This document shows positions 53,525 to 63,887 of a DNA stretch of 64,000 nucleotides, in pieces (within the stretch, counting starts at the first letter, position 1; each line of letters starts with the position of its first letter). A program made the translations under genes and the position numbers. The DNA is from Sulfuritalea sp. GTDB lineage: Bacteria; Pseudomonadota; Gammaproteobacteria; Burkholderiales; Rhodocyclaceae. The stretch covers positions 9,208-73,207 of the forward strand of contig JADJUP010000019.1 in the NCBI GenBank assembly GCA_016716965.1, in the 5' to 3' direction. Under the pieces are notes generated by a model. The model did no database searches and was not told the DNA's origin. It saw nothing but the letters and a program-made list of their open reading frames with translations.

Positions 53525-54886
53525 ATGGAAATGAGCATTGCACTTCTGGCCGGCCTGCTGCTCGGCGGCGGCCTGGTTGCATTCGTCTTCGCAGCGCGAG
53601 TTCGTGAGGCGCGCGCCTCGCTGGGGCAGCGCGAAGCCGAACTGTCCGCGCTGCGCGAAGAAAAGTCGGCGCTGGCGATACGGTGCGCCACGCTGCAAAG
53701 CGAGCTGGAAAGCGAGCGCGCCCTGTTCGCCGAGCGCCAGGCCACGCTCGAAGCCGCGCGCGCCAGCTTCGCCGATGCCTTCAAGGCCATCTCGGCCGAC
53801 GCGCTGGCGAAGAACAACCAGAGCTTCCTCGAACTCGCCCGTGCCACGCTGGAAGCGCAGCAGGCGGCGGCCCTGGCCGCGGCGCGTGGCGACCTCGACA
53901 AGCGCCAGGTGGCAATCGGCGAACTGGTCGCGCCGGTCAAGACCTCGCTGGAAAAGTTCGAACAGCAGATCGTCGGCCTGGAAAAGGCCCGCGTCGATGC
54001 CTATGCCACGCTCTCCGAGCAGGTGCGCGCGCTGGCCACGGGCCAGGAGCAGTTGCGCGGCGAGACCGGCAACCTGGTCAAGGCCCTGCGGGCGCCGCAG
54101 ACGCGCGGGCGCTGGGGCGAGCTGCAACTCAAGCGCGTGGTCGAGATGGCCGGCATGCTCGACCATTGCGATTTTTACGAACAGGAAAGCACCACCACCG
54201 AGGACGGCCGGCTGCGCCCCGACATGGTGGTCAGGCTGCCCGGCGGCAAGAACATCGTGGTCGATGCCAAGGCGCCGCTCGCGGCCTACCTCGAAGCGCT
54301 CGAAACCACCGACGAGGACGCCAAGAAGCGCAAGCTGGCCGACCACGCGCGCCAGGTGCGCGACCACCTGAAGAAGCTGGGCCAGAAGTCCTACTGGGAA
54401 CAGTTCCAGCCCTCGCCGGATTTCGTCGTGCTGTTCCTGCCCGGCGAGATGTTCTATTCCGCCGCGCTGGAAGCCGACCCCTCGTTGATCGAAGCCGGCG
54501 TCGATGCGCGCGTCATCCTCGCCACGCCCACCACGCTGATCGCGCTGCTGCGCGCCGTGGCCTACGGCTGGACGCAGCAGGCGCTGACCGAGAACGCGGA
54601 GCGCATCAGCCAGCTCGGCCGCGAACTCTACGAGCGCATCGCCACCGTCACCGAACACTGGGGCCGCGTCGGCAAGAACCTCGGCGAGGCGGTCGGCGCC
54701 TACAACAAGTCGGTCGCCTCGATGGAAACGCGGGTGCTGGTTTCCGCGCGCAAGTTCCGCGACCTCAAGGCGGCCGGCGAGGACAAGGAAATCGGCGACC
54801 TGAATCCGGTCGAATCCCTGCCGCGCGAAGTGCAGGCGCCGGAATTGTTGCCGGGTGATCCGGCAGGCTCACGCCATGAGCCTTGA
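53525..54886 (+). CDS. rmuC: RmuC-like DNA recombination protein
   Basis: 453 residues. An N-terminal membrane anchor (IALLAGLLLGGGLVAFVFAA, about 5-24) is followed by a long coiled coil (about 25-190) and the RmuC nuclease-like domain: RGRWGELQLKRVVEMAGML (about 197-215), PDMVVRLPGGKNIVVDAKAP (about 235-254), DFVVLFLPGEMFYSAALEAD and ATPTTLIALLRAVAYGW. RmuC limits inversions and other rearrangements at short inverted repeats. It stands before addB/addA homologues, a recombination-repair neighbourhood. Start ATG at 53525, 60 bases after the poly-G tract. Confidence 0.92.
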   Translation: MEMSIALLAGLLLGGGLVAFVFAARVREARASLGQREAELSALREEKSALAIRCATLQSELESERALFAERQATLEAARASFADAFKAISADALAKNNQSFLELARATLEAQQAAALAAARGDLDKRQVAIGELVAPVKTSLEKFEQQIVGLEKARVDAYATLSEQVRALATGQEQLRGETGNLVKALRAPQTRGRWGELQLKRVVEMAGMLDHCDFYEQESTTTEDGRLRPDMVVRLPGGKNIVVDAKAPLAAYLEALETTDEDAKKRKLADHARQVRDHLKKLGQKSYWEQFQPSPDFVVLFLPGEMFYSAALEADPSLIEAGVDARVILATPTTLIALLRAVAYGWTQQALTENAERISQLGRELYERIATVTEHWGRVGKNLGEAVGAYNKSVASMETRVLVSARKFRDLKAAGEDKEIGDLNPVESLPREVQAPELLPGDPAGSRHEP

Positions 54887-54925
54887 GGGCGGCAGACTGT
54901 GCTCCATTCCCAAGGAGGCAGTCAC

Positions 54926-55060
54926 ATGTACACCGATCCGATTTTCACCCGGCAACCTACCCACCCGACCACCCCGGCCGATCGTGCGGACCTTGCGGTG
55001 TTCGTCATCACCACCACGCTGTGCGCGCTCGGCGCGCTGATGCTGCCGCTGGCCGGATGA
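54926..55060 (+). CDS. small membrane protein (44 residues)
   Basis: A short open frame with an excellent AAGGAGG seven bases before its ATG. The protein starts MYTDPIFTRQPTHPTT and ends in one hydrophobic segment (LAVFVITTTLCALGALMLPL). It fits between rmuC and the addB-like gene, and its TGA overlaps no neighbour. No family is recognised. The strong ribosome binding site and clean fit make it a likely real gene; the function is unknown. Confidence 0.65.
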   Translation: MYTDPIFTRQPTHPTTPADRADLAVFVITTTLCALGALMLPLAG

Positions 55061-55067
55061 ATCCAGC

Positions 55068-57871
55068 GTGATCCGCCCCGACCTTCCCCTCGTCCCGCTT
55101 GCCGACCTGCCCGGCGGGCCGGATCCGGTGGTGTTGTGCGCCACGGCGCGGCTCGCGGTCGACCTGCGGCGCGCGCACGGCGAGCTGCAGCAGGCGCGCG
55201 GCGAAGTGACGTGGCGCGCGCTGCAATGTTCGACCCCGATGCAATGGCTCGACATGCTGGTGTCGCGCGCGCTGCTCTCCGGAGAAGTGCCGCCCGATGC
55301 CGCCGCCGGCGGCTTCCTCGGCCGCGCGCAGGAACGCAACCTGTGGGAGCAGGCCATCGCCATCGATGCCGGTGCCGCCGCCGAGCTTTTCGACCGCGAA
55401 GGCATGGCGCTGGCCGCGATGGAGGCGGCGAACCTGCAGCGCACGTGGCGCATCGAAGTGCCCGAGGCCATGCACACCGCCGAGTACGAAGCCTTCCTGC
55501 GCTGGTCGGCGGCGTTCGACGCGTCCTGCCGCGACGGCGGCTGGCGCGGCCGGGACGAGGTCCTCGCCTGGCGCGTCGCCTGCATCGAACGCGGGCTGGG
55601 CGGCCTGCCGGCCCGCATCGGCCTGGCCGGTTTCGTCATGCCCGATCCCTGGGTCTCGCGCCTGCTGGTGGTGCTCGAAAGCTGCGGCGTCGAACTGTTC
55701 CGCGTCGATTTCAGCCATCACGCGGCGGGCGCCGCACGCGGCATCGAAAGCCCGGACGCCGAGGCCGAGTGCGTTGCCGCGGCGGCCTGGGCCCGGGCGC
55801 GGCTGGACGCGGCGGGCGGCCGAACGGCACGCCTGCGCATCGCGGCGGCCGACCTGCCGGCGCGCCGGCATTTGCTCGAGTCCGCGCTGGCCGCGGCCCT
55901 GCAGGACAATGCCGTCGGCGCCGGCTGGGCGGCGCAGGAAGCCGGGCACGCCTTCGTCGCCGGCGCGCCGCTGGCGGCGCAGCCGCTGGTTGCCACGGCG
56001 CTCGGCCTGCTGCAGATCTACGCCGGCCCGCGCCGCATTGCGCAGGCGGAGTTCGGCGCCTTGCTATGCGCGCCGGGCTGGTCGGCGGATGTCGATGAGG
56101 CCGATGCGCGCGCGCGCATCGAAGCCGGCCTGCGCGAACTGCTGCCGCCCGAGGCCGGGCTCGAACGCTACCGCCTCGCCATCGGCCGCCTGCTGGCCGC
56201 CGAGCGGGGCTTGCAGGCGCCGCGCCTCGCGGCACAGCTCGACTCGCTGCAGGACGCCGCACGCGCGGCGACGCGACGCCAACCCGCATCGGCCTGGGCC
56301 GCCAGCTTCGCCGCCGTGCTCGACGCGCTCGGCTGGCCCGGCCAGCGCCCCTTGCTGGCGGCGGAAGCGGCGGCGGTCGACGCCTTGCGCGAACTGATCG
56401 CCAGCCTGCAGGCGCTGGATGCCATCCTCGGCCGCATCGACCGTGCCGAGGCGCTGCGCCAGTTGCGCCGCCAGTGCCGCGACACCACTTTCCACGTGCC
56501 GCGCCGCAGCGCGCCGCGCGTCGAGGTGTGCGGGCTGGACGACGCGCTGGCCGGCGCGGTGGACGGTCTCTGGGTGATGGGCCTCAACGAAGGCGAATGG
56601 CCACCGGCGCCGCGCCCCAATCCGCTGCTGCCGGCCGAGTTGCAGCGCCGTGCCGGGATACCCGCGGCGCGCGCCGACAGCCTCGCCGCCGCCGCGCGCG
56701 AGCAGCAGGCGCTGTGGTGCGCGAGCGCCGCCGAGGTGGTGTTTTCCTGGGCGCGCCAGCAGGGCGAGCGGCAATTGCGCCCGAGCCCCTTGCTGGCAGG
56801 CATTGCGGGTCAGTCGGGGGGGCTGGCAACCTTGCGGCCAACGGAAAGCTGGCCGCGGCGAACCCGCATATGCCGTTCGTGGTGAGCTTGTCGAACCACG
56901 ATGCGCCCTTCGACAGGCTCAGGGCGAACGGGGGCATTGAGCGCTTGATCGATGCGCGTGCCCCCGCCGTCGCTCCCGGCGAGTCGGTGCGCGGCGGCAC
57001 GGGCCTGCTGGCGGCGCAGGCGACCTGTCCGGCCTGGGCTTTCCACCAATACCGGCTCGGCGCCGCCGTGTTGCCGGCGCCGACTTTCGGGCTCGACGCC
57101 CTGGCGCGCGGTTCGCTGTTGCATGCGGCGCTGGAAGCCTTCTGGCGCGGGCGCGGCCTGGCCGAACTGCGGGCCATGGACGGCAACACGCGTGAAGCCG
57201 AGATCGCCCGCGTCGTCGCGCTGGCGCTGGACGAATACGATCGCGAGGCCGTCGCGCCGCTGGCGCCGCGCCTGCGCGGGCTCGAAGCGCAGCGCCTGGC
57301 GGAACTGCTGGCGACCTGGCTGGAAGTCGAGGCGACGCGCGGCGAGTTCCGCGTGCTGGCCTGCGAGGACCGCCAGCGCCTGGACATCGAAGGCCTCGCC
57401 ATCACGGTCGTGGTCGACCGAGTCGATCAACTGGCCGACGGGCGGCTGGCGATCATCGACTACAAGAGCGGCCGCTCGGACCGCACCAAGACCTGGGCCG
57501 ACGCGCGCATCACCGAACCGCAACTGCCGATCTACGCCGCGCTGGCCTTTCCCGACCGCGCCGTGGCGGCCGTCGCGCTGGCGCGCGTGACGCGCGAGGA
57601 CCCGGCCTTCCTCGGCGTCGCCGAGGAAGGCGGCCTGCTGCCCGGCGTCGCCGCGCTCGACGACCAGCGCCGCCGTTTCGGCGCCGCCGACTTTCCGGAC
57701 TGGCCGGCGCTGCGCGCCTGCTGGGCCGAACGCATCCGCGATGTCGCGCGCGAGGTCAAGGACGGCGTGGCGGCCGTGGTGTTCGAGGACGAAAAGGACT
57801 TGCAGTATTGCGAGGTGAAGCCGCTGCTGCGCCTCGCCGAGCGTCGCCAGCAGATGGAAGACGAGCGATGA
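55068..57871 (+). pseudogene. AddB/TIGR03623-like DNA repair nuclease, frameshifted as assembled
   Basis: About 930 residues if the frame is repaired. The first frame (55068 to a stop at 56885) carries a UvrD-C-like inactivated helicase region ending in SPLLAGIAG. The second frame, to 57871, carries the C-terminal PD-(D/E)XK nuclease with the catalytic LAIIDYKSGRSDRTK. Between them one base is missing: a seven-G run at 56816-56822 would restore the frame if it had eight. A REP-like element (56873-56931) sits right after it. The start is GTG at 55068. It works with the helicase-nuclease downstream in double-strand break resection by analogy to AddAB. Whether the gene is broken or only misread cannot be told here. 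Confidence 0.75.
56873..56931. repeat. REP-like imperfect palindrome inside the addB-like gene
   Basis: CCGTTCGTGGTGAGCTTGTC, then GAACCACG, a short spacer and CCCTTCGACAGGCTCAGGGC then GAACGG form an imperfect 59-bp palindrome. Sequences of this type are widespread intergenic repeats in proteobacteria (recognised from memory). In the second reading frame it is translated as MPFVVSLSNHDAPFDRLRAN, a typical translation of this repeat. Confidence 0.7.
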
Positions 57872-57890
57872 AGGCGAACCCTTCAGCCCG

Positions 57891-57906
57891 GGAGGGGGGG
57901 GGGGGA
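57891..57906. other. G12 homopolymer tract before the AddA-like gene
   Basis: GGAG followed by eleven further G residues (twelve in the run 57894-57905), in the 52-base gap between the two nuclease genes. It is one of three such tracts within 6 kb and is likely unreliable sequence. Confidence 0.5.
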
Positions 57907-57923
57907 GTGCGAAAGAGCTTTCA

Positions 57924-60900
57924 GTGAGCGCCGATCTGCTCGCCGAAGACGACGCCAGCCGCCGCCGCGCGCTGGAGCTGGAGTCCTTCATCGTCGAGGC
58001 GCCGGCGGGCGCCGGCAAGACCGAGCTGCTGACGCAGCGCTACCTGCGCCTGCTGGCGATTGCCGACGAGCCCGAGGAAATCGTCGCCATCACCTTCACC
58101 AACAAGGCGGCGGCGGAGATGCGGCAGCGCATCGCGGAAAGCCTCGAGCGCGCGCGCGGCGGGGTGTTGCCCGAGGCGCCGCACAAGCGCATCACCTTCG
58201 AGCTGGCGCGCGCCGCCCTGCAGCGCTCGGCCGAGCGCGACTGGCATATCGAGGCGCAGCCGGGGCGCCTGCGCCTGACCACCATCGACGCGCTGTGCGC
58301 CGGGCTGGCGCGGCAGATGCCGCTGCTGTCGCGCTTCGGCGCGCAGCCGGCGACGGTCGATGACGCCGGCCGGCACTACCGCGAGGCGGCGCGGCGCGCG
58401 CTGGACCACCTCGAAGACGAGGCCGACGAGTCCGGCCATGCGGTGGCCGTTGGCGCCGCGCTGGCCTGGATGGACAACGACGCGGCGCGGCTGATCGAAC
58501 TGCTGGCCGCGATGTTGGCAAAACGCGAACAATGGCGCGCGATTGCGGCGCTCGACGATCCGGAATCGGCGATCGGCGAGGCACTGAAGGAAATGCTGGA
58601 CGAGGAAATGCAGCAGGTCGCGGCGACCCTCGACGCCCGCTGGCAGGCGCCGTGGATGCCGCTGGCGCGCTTTGCCGCCGCGCAGGGCGCGCAGCCGGAC
58701 GGCCCGCTGGCCGACTGGACCGCGCCGCTGCCGCCCGACATGGCCGCGCTGCCGCGCTGGCGCGCGCTGGCCGCCTTCCTGCTGACGCAGGACGACACGG
58801 TGCGCAAGACCGTGACGGTGAAGAACGGCTTTCCGCCCGGCAAGGAATTCAAGGCGCAAAAGGACGCGATGCTGGCCGCGCTGGCGACGCTGGACGCGGC
58901 GCAGGTCGCCGCGCTGGTGCGCCTGCGCCAGTTGCCGGTGGCGGACCACAATGATGACGCCATCGTGCGCGCCCTGGCGCGGCTGATGAAGCTTGCCGCC
59001 GCCGAGCTGTGGCTGGTGTTCCGCGAGGCCGGCGAAGTCGACTTCGGCGAACTCGCGGCGCGCGCCAGCGCCGCCCTGGGCGACGAGATGGACCCGACGG
59101 AGCTCGGCCTGCGCCTCGACTGGCGCATCCGCCACCTGCTGGTCGACGAGTTCCAGGACACCAGCCCGACCCAGGTCGAACTGCTCGAACGCCTCACCGC
59201 CGGCTGGAGTGGTGGCAACGGCGACGGCGACGGCCGCACCCTGTTCTGCGTCGGCGATCCGATGCAGTCGATCTACCGCTTCCGCAAGGCCGAGGTCGGC
59301 CTCTTCCTGCGCGCCAAGTCGCATGGCATCGGCGGCCTGCGCCTGATCCCGCTGCGCCTGTCGCGCAACAACCGCGCCTGCGCGCCGGTGGTGGACTGGA
59401 TCAATGCCGGCTTCCCGGCGCTGTTCCCGGCAAAGGACGAAGCCCTGCGCGGCGAGATCGCCTACCGGCCCTTCGTCGCCACGCGCGACGACCTGCCCGG
59501 TTCGGGTGTGGCCGTCCATGCGCTGCTGGCCGACAAGGGCGACAGCGCCGCGGCGGCGCGCCTCGAAGCAGAGCAGGTGGTGGCGGTGATCGAGGCCGAA
59601 TGGCGCGCCGACCCGCAGCGCCGCATCGCCGTGCTGGTGCGCGCGCGCGACCATCTCGCGGCGCTGGTCGCGGCGATCCGCCGCCATCCGGCGGGCTGGC
59701 GCCACACGGCGGTCGAGATCGAGCCGCTGGCCGGGCGCCAGGGCGTGCAGGACCTGATATCGCTGACGCGCGCGCTGCACCATCGCGGCGACCGCCTGCA
59801 CTGGCTGGCGATCCTGCGCGCGCCCTGGTGCGGGCTGCGGCTGGCCGACCTGCACGCGCTGGCAGCCGACGACCACGACGCGACGATCTGGTCGCTGCTC
59901 GCCGACGACGAACGACTCGCGCGCCTTTCCGCCGACGGCCGGCAGCGCGCGCTGCACCTGCGCACGGTGATGGCCGAGGCGCTGGCGGGGCAGGGCCGGG
60001 CTTCGCGCCGGCGCTGGGTGGAGGACGCCTGGCGGAAGCTCGGCGGCCCGGCCTGCCTGGTTGATGGCGCCGGCCGTGCCGACGATGCCGCGTTGGCCGC
60101 AGCGGTTGGCAGACGCGGGGGCCTTCTTCAAGCGCCTCGACGAGCTCGACGCGGCGGGGCGCTTCGCGCTCGACAGCCTCGAAGACGACATGGCCAAGCT
60201 CTACGCCGCGCCCGACGCGCAGGCTGACGGGCGCCTGCAACTGATGACCATCCACAAGGCCAAGGGCCTGGAATTCGATACCGTGATCCTGCCCGGCCTG
60301 CATCGCCCGCCGCGCGGGTCGGAGGCGCCGCTCTTGGCCTGGGACAGCTTTCCGCTGGAGCAGGGCGAGCGCCTCGTGGTCGCGCCGGTCAACCGGCGGC
60401 GGCGCGTCAAGGGCGAACCGACGGTGCATGATTTCCTGCAGGGCATGGAGCGCGAGCGCGCCGCCAACGAGGCCGCGCGCGTGCTCTACGTCGCCGTCAC
60501 GCGCGCGGTGCGCCGCCTGCACCTGGTGGCGGTGGCCACGCGCAAGGACGATGGCACGCCCGCCACGCCGCCGGCCAACTCGCTGCTGGCGCGCCTGTGG
60601 CCGCTGGTCGAGGGGCAGTTCGCCACCGCCAATGCCGAAATTGCCGTAGCGCCGGCGCCGACTCTCGGAAGCGACGATGACGCCGCGCATTTCGTGCCGC
60701 AACTGCAGCGCCTGGCCGCGCCCGCCATCCCCGACGCCTGGCGCGCACCGCCGGCGCCGGCGGTGGCGCCGCGCGCGGAAACCCTCGACGCGCTGGCCGC
60801 CGACATCGGCACGCTGCTGCATGCGCTGCTGGAACTCGTCGCCGGCGCGCCCGAGGCCTGGCCGCCCGGCGCGATCGCGGCACGCCAGGCCGGCTTCGAG

Positions 60901-61302
60901 CGCTGGCTGGCCGCGCGCGGCTGGCCGGCGGCAGAGGCGCGCCGCGGCGCCGGGCGTGCCGCGCAGTTGCTCGCCACCACGCTTGCCAGTGCCGACGGCC
61001 AGTGGGTGCTGCGCCCGCGCGACGATGCCGGCGCCGAGCTGGCCATCGCGAAAGTCGGCGCCGACGGTACGGCGCAAACGCGCGTGGTCGACCGCAGTTT
61101 CGTCGAGGACGGGCTGCGCTGGATCGTCGATTACAAGACCGCCGACCTCGGACCGGACGCCGATGACGCGCGGCTCGCGGCCCATGCCGAACGCTACCGC
61201 GCCCAGCTCGAATCCTATGCCCCGCTGTTCGAGGCAGAAGCCCTGCCACGGCGGCTGGCGGTGTTCTACGCGGCGCATGGCAAGCTGATCAGTCTGGTCT
61301 AG
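57924..61302 (+). pseudogene. AddA/UvrD-like helicase-exonuclease, frameshifted as assembled
   Basis: About 1125 residues if repaired. The first frame (57924 to a stop at 60227) has Walker A APAGAGKTELLTQRY, ITFTNKAAAEM, LLVDEFQDTSPTQ (Walker B) and CVGDPMQSIYRFRKAEVG. The second frame (from about 60100) has LMTIHKAKGLEFDTVI (motif V), VLYVAVTRAVRRL (motif VI) and a C-terminal nuclease with LRWIVDYKTADLG. The switch is at about 60085-60125: removal of one G from the five-G run at 60117-60121 joins the frames smoothly (GAFFKRLDEL). Start GTG at 57924. It would unwind and degrade DNA ends with the AddB-like protein. Confidence 0.77.
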
Positions 61303-61338
61303 AATCTGGCCTCCGACGCAGCCAATTTGGGGGAAGAC

Positions 61339-62271
61339 ATGGCCGACAAGAAATACCGCCTGGTGACGCGCAGCGACTTCGACGGACTGGCCTGCGCCGT
61401 CCTGCTCAACGAGCTGGACATGATCGACGAGATCAAGTTTGTCCATCCCAAGGACATGCAGGATGGCAAGGTCGAGATCGACGAGCGCGACATCACCACC
61501 AACCTGCCCTACGTACCGGGCGTGTACCTCGCCTTCGACCACCACGTCTCGGAAACCTTCCGCAATCCCGGCGAGCGCCCCAACCACATCATCTATCCCG
61601 ACGCCCCCTCGGCGGCGCGCGTGGTGTACGAACATTTCGGTGGCAAGAGCCGCTTCCCGGTCGCGCTCAACGCGATGATGATCGCGGTGGACAAGAGCGA
61701 TTCGGCCAATTTCACGCGGCAGGAAATCCTCGACCCGAAGGACTGGGTGCTGCTCAACTACCTGATGGATTCGCGCACCGGCCTCGGCCGCTTCCGCGAG
61801 TTCCGCGTCAGCAACTACCAGCTGATGATGGACCTGATCGCCTACTGCCGCACCCACGGCATCGACGACATCCTCGGCCTGCCCGACGTCAAGGAACGGG
61901 TCGACCTCTATTTCGAGCACCAGGCGAATGCCAAGGAACAGATCCGCCGCTGCACCAAAATCTACGGCAACCTCGCCGTGCTCGACCTGCGCCGCGAGCC
62001 GATCATCTTCGCCGTCAATCGCTTCATGATCTACGCGCTGTACCCGGAAGTGAACATTTCCATCCACGTCATGTGGGGCGTGCAGAAGCAGAACACCGTG
62101 TTCGCCACCGGCAAATCCATCCTCAACCGCACCTCGAACACCAACATCGGCGAACTGATGCTGTTCTACGGTGGCGGCGGCCACGAAAGCGCCGGCACCT
62201 GCCAGATCGCCAACGACAAGGCCGACCATGTGCTGCAGGAACTCATAACCACCATCAACGCCGACGGCTGA
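61339..62271 (+). CDS. DHH-family phosphoesterase
   Basis: 310 residues. The DHH motifs are visible: motif I TRSDFDGLACAVLL (about 9-22), the DHH itself in AFDHHVSETF (about 66-75), an Asp in AVDKSDSAN, and the C-terminal DHHA1-like GGGGHESAGTC (about 278-288). Members split phosphodiester bonds (pAp, oligoribonucleotides, cyclic dinucleotides). The middle (FRVSNYQLMMDLIAYCRTHG) is specific to a proteobacterial subgroup. ATG at 61339 with GGGGAAG close by. It follows the AddA-like gene by 36 bases, so it may share a transcript. Confidence 0.88.
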   Translation: MADKKYRLVTRSDFDGLACAVLLNELDMIDEIKFVHPKDMQDGKVEIDERDITTNLPYVPGVYLAFDHHVSETFRNPGERPNHIIYPDAPSAARVVYEHFGGKSRFPVALNAMMIAVDKSDSANFTRQEILDPKDWVLLNYLMDSRTGLGRFREFRVSNYQLMMDLIAYCRTHGIDDILGLPDVKERVDLYFEHQANAKEQIRRCTKIYGNLAVLDLRREPIIFAVNRFMIYALYPEVNISIHVMWGVQKQNTVFATGKSILNRTSNTNIGELMLFYGGGGHESAGTCQIANDKADHVLQELITTINADG

Positions 62272-62349
62272 GCGTTTGTTTCATCGGCAGGCATCTGGCG
62301 CATGTCATTCCACACGGCACCCTGCGCCCGATTTGCCGGCATACCGATC

Positions 62350-62763
62350 ATGAAAACGGCGCGCTTCGCCGGCCTAGGGCCGTATCCCCGGCGCCGACTT
62401 TCGTGGGCCGTGCTGCTGACACTTGCCCTGGCCGGCGCCGCGATGGCGCAGAGCCCGCCGCCGGGCCGCTACCGGTGCTACCAGCCGCCGGCCTATACGG
62501 TGATGGCCTGGTTCGACCTCGCCGCCGGCCGGATCTCCGTCCATGGCGATACGCCGCAACCGGTCCGGATCGACGCCGCCACCGGCCGCATCGACCTGCC
62601 GCCGGATGCGCTGCCTCCCTGGCGCCACGGCATCCACTTCGCGCCAGGGGCGAAGGATGGCGATGCCGAGCGTGTCACCATCGTCCTCACCAGCCGTGCC
62701 GACCACCGCCCCGGCCACGCCGCCTGGGCGAAGTTGCCGCGCTGCTATCTGACGACACACTGA
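62350..62763 (+). CDS. hypothetical secreted protein
   Basis: 137 residues from the ATG at 62350, or 153 from 62302. A signal peptide is clear: basic RRR, then LSWAVLLTLALAGAAMAQ with an Ala-Met-Ala site, so the mature part is periplasmic. The mature part (about 100 residues) has two Cys residues (YRCYQPPAY and PRCYLTTH), likely a disulfide, and no recognised domain. A copy of the dispersed GGCGCCGACTTTCG motif lies in its signal-peptide codons. It lies between the DHH gene and the convergent integron integrase. No family is recognised. Confidence 0.6.
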   Translation: MKTARFAGLGPYPRRRLSWAVLLTLALAGAAMAQSPPPGRYRCYQPPAYTVMAWFDLAAGRISVHGDTPQPVRIDAATGRIDLPPDALPPWRHGIHFAPGAKDGDAERVTIVLTSRADHRPGHAAWAKLPRCYLTTH

Positions 62764-62817
62764 GCCAACCGAGCCGGCCGTTCACCAGCCGCCGCACAGC
62801 AGCCGGCGGCCGCCGGA

Positions 62818-63858
62818 TCAGGCCGCGATGCGGTATTCCGCCGTCGGTTCGCGCAGCAGCGGCGGTTCCATCCGGTCGATGGGGCTGACCACGCCGCGCC
62901 CGCCCTTGTTCAGCACGTGGGTGTAGATCATGGTCGTCGATACATCCGAATGGCCGAGCAGTTCCTGCACCGTGCGGATGTCGTAACCGGCCTCCAGCAG
63001 GTGGGTGGCGAAGCTGTGGCGCAGGGTGTGCGGCGTCGCCGGTTTGGCGATCCCGGCCGCGCGAACGGCGAGCTTGAGCGCGCGCTGCACCGCCTGGTCC
63101 GAGACATGATGGCGGCGTACCGTGTCAGAGCGCGGATCGACCGACAGATTGGCCGACGGGAATATGTATTGCCAGGCCCACTCCCGGGCGGCGTTCGGAT
63201 ACTTGCGCTCCAGCGCGTAAGGCAGCCAGACCGCGCCGTGTCCCGCCGCCAGATCCTGCCGGTGCAACTCGGCCACTCGCGCCAACTGTTCGCGCAAGGT
63301 CGGGACGAGGCTGGACGGCAGCATCGTCACCCTGTCCTTGAAGCCCTTGCCGTCCCGCACCAGGATCTCGCCGCGCTCGAAATCGACATCCTTCACCCGC
63401 AGGCGCAGGCATTCCATGATGCGCAAGCCGGTGCCGTACAGCATCCGGCAGACCAGTGCGCTGGTGCCGTCGAGCCGCGCCAGGAGCGCAGCAACCTCGG
63501 CGCGGGACAGCACCACCGGCAAGCGGCGCGGCGCCTTTGCCGACTCGACGTCGTCGAGCCAGGGCAGTTCGACATCCAGCACCTCGCGGTAAAGGAAGAG
63601 CAGGGCGCTCTTGGCCTGGTTCTGCGTCGATGCCGCAACCTGTCCGGCCACCGCCAGATGGGTCAGGAATTCGCTGACCTCGGCAGCGCCCATATCACGC
63701 GGGTGACGCTTGCCAAAATGCCGGATAAATCGTTTAATCCAATCCAGATAGGCTTGTTCGGTTCGCAGGCTGTAGTGCAAGAACCGTATTCGGCCACGAA
63801 CTTGCTCCAACAGGCGGGGTGCCGACCCCGAATCCGGCGATGACGGAATTGACGACAT
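62818..63858 (-). CDS. intI: integron integrase (IntI-type tyrosine recombinase)
   Basis: 346 residues. The tyrosine-recombinase catalytic set is present: Arg in LYGTGLRIMECLRLRVKDVD, His-x-x-Arg in TPHTLRHSFATHLLEAGYD, His in LLGHSDVSTTM and Tyr in MIYTHVLNKGG. The extra IntI-specific helix region lies between them (WLPYALERKYPNAAREWAWQ, then FPSANLSVDPRSD and RRHHVSD). XerC/D lack this block, so this is an integron integrase. It excises and integrates gene cassettes between attC and attI. It reads leftward, so attI and any cassette array should lie to the right, beyond 63.9 kb. The ATG at 63858 is chosen (MSSIPSSPDSGS); another in-frame ATG at 63888 has no ribosome binding site. Confidence 0.95.
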   Translation of the reverse strand: MSSIPSSPDSGSAPRLLEQVRGRIRFLHYSLRTEQAYLDWIKRFIRHFGKRHPRDMGAAEVSEFLTHLAVAGQVAASTQNQAKSALLFLYREVLDVELPWLDDVESAKAPRRLPVVLSRAEVAALLARLDGTSALVCRMLYGTGLRIMECLRLRVKDVDFERGEILVRDGKGFKDRVTMLPSSLVPTLREQLARVAELHRQDLAAGHGAVWLPYALERKYPNAAREWAWQYIFPSANLSVDPRSDTVRRHHVSDQAVQRALKLAVRAAGIAKPATPHTLRHSFATHLLEAGYDIRTVQELLGHSDVSTTMIYTHVLNKGGRGVVSPIDRMEPPLLREPTAEYRIAA

Positions 63859-63887
63859 TTTAGGCCCCACTAAATTTGGACAAGCCA

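Noticed and set aside
57921..62229. 758- and 942-residue minus-strand open frames opposite the AddA-like and DHH genes
   Set aside because: Antisense shadows; plus-strand helicase, nuclease and DHH motifs are decisive.
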